A stretch of DNA of 64,000 nt, from NCBI RefSeq assembly GCF_003945595.2, contig NW_024104998.1:637224-701223 (forward strand), read 5' to 3'. The notes under the pieces are model-generated. The model was not told where the DNA came from. It did no database searches and saw nothing but the letters and a program-made list of their open reading frames with translations. This document shows, piece by piece, positions 62,239 to 64,000 of the stretch. Origin of the DNA: Pipra filicauda. Its lineage: Eukaryota > Chordata > Aves > Passeriformes > Pipridae. Both the position numbers and the translations under genes were made by a program. Position 1 is the first letter of the stretch, and each line of letters begins with the position of its first letter.

Positions 62239-62567
62239 GTATGTGTGTGTACGGCCAGTCTTCGTGAGCGAAGATTTGGGAAAGGTCATTACCCTTCAAG
62301 CCTGCGCAGTGGATTTTTTAGGTGAGACACAGTGAACTGAGCCCACCCTTTAATCCTGAGGTTCATCTGCCGGGGATGAGCAAGCTTGGACAGTGGCAGT
62401 GAGGTCCTCTGGACACAGGTTTGTTTAGAGTGACCTTCTCTTAGATGGATGGCCTTACAGGGCTGACGAGCTCCATCTGCCTGGGGGAGTTTTTCCCTGG
62501 CCAGAATTGAACCTGGGTCGCAGCGGTGAGAGTGCTGCAACCTAACCACTAGGCCAAGGGGAGCCCC
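62239..62567 (-). mobile_element. SINE copy 2: tRNA-Glu-like head, RTE-type tail
   Basis: Same family as 40983-41303, in opposite orientation, between perfect 14-bp duplications. On the minus strand it starts near 62567 with a tRNA-like head that keeps the anticodon loop CTCTCAC and part of the acceptor pairing (a CCAGGGAA run near 62498-62505). The body follows (CAGATGGAGCTCGTCAGCC, GAGAAGGTCACTCTAAACAA, AACCTCAGGATTAAAGGG) and then the RTE-like end (62253-62287) with hairpin CTTCGC / ACGAAG. The tail is a short CA-rich repeat (62239-62252 in reverse). The A box (62546-62556) is intact; the B box (62503-62513) has CpG-decay type changes (GGTTCAATTCT), so this copy is probably older or silent. 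Confidence 0.92.
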
Positions 62568-62581
62568 TTGTCAACTAATTT
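62568..62581 (+). repeat. Target-site duplication of SINE copy 2, right
   Basis: Exact copy of 62225-62238, directly after the tRNA-like end of the SINE. Confidence 0.92.
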
Positions 62582-64000
62582 AATTTCAAGCTATTTGAAT
62601 TAATGGTTGAAGATGGCACAACATCTGTTTACAGGAAACAGTCATAGTTCTGCTCAACGAAAAGAGTGTACTAATGGCTTATGCTGCATTGAATTGCAAT
62701 ACATATTCAGAGAGGCAGCAATGTACTAATTCCAAACTAATTAAAAAAAATTGAATTTTTTTAACTGAGAAGCAAAAGGATACTCCGGATTTTCTCTTTG
62801 GATTTCTCCATATAACAAATTTAGAAGCTGTCAAGTGTCCTCATCAAAGACATGCAGGTACAACAAATTTGTTGGCATGTACTTGGATCTAGGTAGAAGA
62901 AAAGAAAATGTAGATAGTCACCAGTACAGAAAAGAAACTCAAAGAAGATCCCCAAAGCTTGTTAGTTCACAACACAGCTAGAAGCTGTCCTTATTTTGGA
63001 TTCTAGGCAGGTCATAATTTTAAAAATTAGTTTATTACTAAATTCCAGGCAAAAAAATTATACCATCTACTGACTACTTGTAAAAAGTAAGACAATAGTA
63101 AGTTGTAAATAACTCAGTGATTCAATGTTGAATCTTTCAGTAAAGGATAAAATTTTCAGAAAAAAAATTTGCAAAAATCGGACAAAAAAAGAAAAATAAT
63201 GGTTAAGGCATTGGGAAAATAGATCTTCTTTTTTCATATGCTGCTGTAGGTGTTCAGTATTAGCAAATCTAAAATAAAACCCTGGTACTGAGGGTACATT
63301 CAACACTGAATCAAAGTTGCAAAAAGAAAAATAGAAAAATAGCCTTGATGATCAGAACTAGCTTTAAATCTTAAATCCTTCAATTAACATGATTCCTAAC
63401 TAAATTAACCAGGCTTAGTCAGTGTCAGTATTTAATTTTCTAATCTTTTATTTGATGCTTCTGTCAAAGGAACAGCAAAGCCACAGTCTAGTTTGTTAGG
63501 AATTTTGAAATGTAGGAGTACAAATTGAAGCATGAATGTATTTTTGTGAACATAAGATACAGAGTTATTATCATGTAAGGTGATAAAAATTAGATCAAGC
63601 ATACTGTCCTGGGCCCCACATCACAAACAGTTGCAGTCCAGCTCACTCAGTACCTCTAAGGAAAATGGTTCTGTTTAAGGTTTAAACATATAACAAAGTA
63701 AAGAAGAGCTTAGGTTTCCTGTCTAACCAATGAAGTTGTAGTTGTCCATCTGAAGGTCCCTGGAGCTATGCGGTCCACCTATTTTAGGTACAGAAAAGGT
63801 AAGCAGATAGGAGCCTCTCCAGGTGGATCAGAGGCATCTACTTCTTTAATGTCCAAGTGACTGTTTATTTTAGAGTGACGTTTCTTTAAACAGCAGGTAC
63901 ACATTAGCTTTCTAAGGAAAATGCGGTGAATGCAGCCACGGCCCTCCTCACCTACATGTTACAGCAACAGGTGCGCTCTCTTGCCCCACTAGAATACTGC
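62582..64000. other. Intergenic DNA to the window end, no gene seen
   Basis: About 1.4 kb without recognisable gene or repeat. The last 250 bases are slightly richer in G and C, but I see no convincing exon. Confidence 0.5.

Noticed and set aside
1..64000. CRISPR arrays, bacterial operons, integrons or phage
   Set aside because: CR1 octamers, LTRs, SINEs and an AT-rich gene-poor background all indicate a bird nuclear genome; no regular repeat-spacer structure occurs.

Overview
The window looks like bird nuclear DNA: AT-rich and apparently gene-poor. The best evidence is a CR1 non-LTR retrotransposon that ends in five perfect ATTCTATG units (43074-43113), the CR1 3' hallmark, together with four older CR1 remnants and three solo LTRs that resemble avian endogenous-retrovirus LTRs. 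I found no host exon, no functional tRNA or rRNA gene and no CRISPR. Nearly every open frame over 150 codons lies in a transposon, an LTR or the purine minisatellite.

Layout. 1-15770: mostly unique sequence, with an inverted pair of an unrecognised repeat (547-642 and 2059-2162) and an old CR1 (about 2305-3110, minus). 15772-16338: a polypurine GGGAA/GGTTT minisatellite. 20373-20991: an old solo LTR, minus. 23116-24325: solo LTR A, plus, with 5-bp target duplications. About 24413-26367: a 5'-truncated RTE-type LINE, probably AviRTE, with a dead reading frame. 26685-26900: CR1 scrap. 26900-39407: unique AT-rich sequence with TA/TG microsatellites. 39408-43113: a long, well-preserved CR1 interrupted by a SINE. 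43114-55429: unique sequence. 55430-56420 and 57735-58520: two old CR1s. 59285-60525: solo LTR B, minus, same family as LTR A. 62239-62567: a second SINE copy, minus.

The most interesting system is a LINE/SINE partnership. Two SINE copies have a head that looks like tRNA-Glu(CUC) with pol III A and B boxes, a body of about 180 bp, and a 3' end of about 35 bp that matches the extreme 3' end of the RTE-type LINE in the same window, including a small hairpin. The SINE therefore probably borrows the RTE machinery although CR1 is the dominant bird LINE. One SINE copy sits inside the CR1 ORF2 between perfect 20-bp target duplications. Removing the 341-bp insertion on paper leaves endonuclease and reverse transcriptase in one open frame of about 951 codons, so the SINE hit a CR1 whose ORF2 was still open.

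From memory, AviRTE is patchily distributed in birds (some parrots, suboscines, hummingbirds, trogons, hornbills and mesites) and was proposed to be horizontally shared with filarial nematodes. If the assignment holds, the host should be in one of those lineages. Family names for the LTRs and LINEs are recognised from memory and were not searched.
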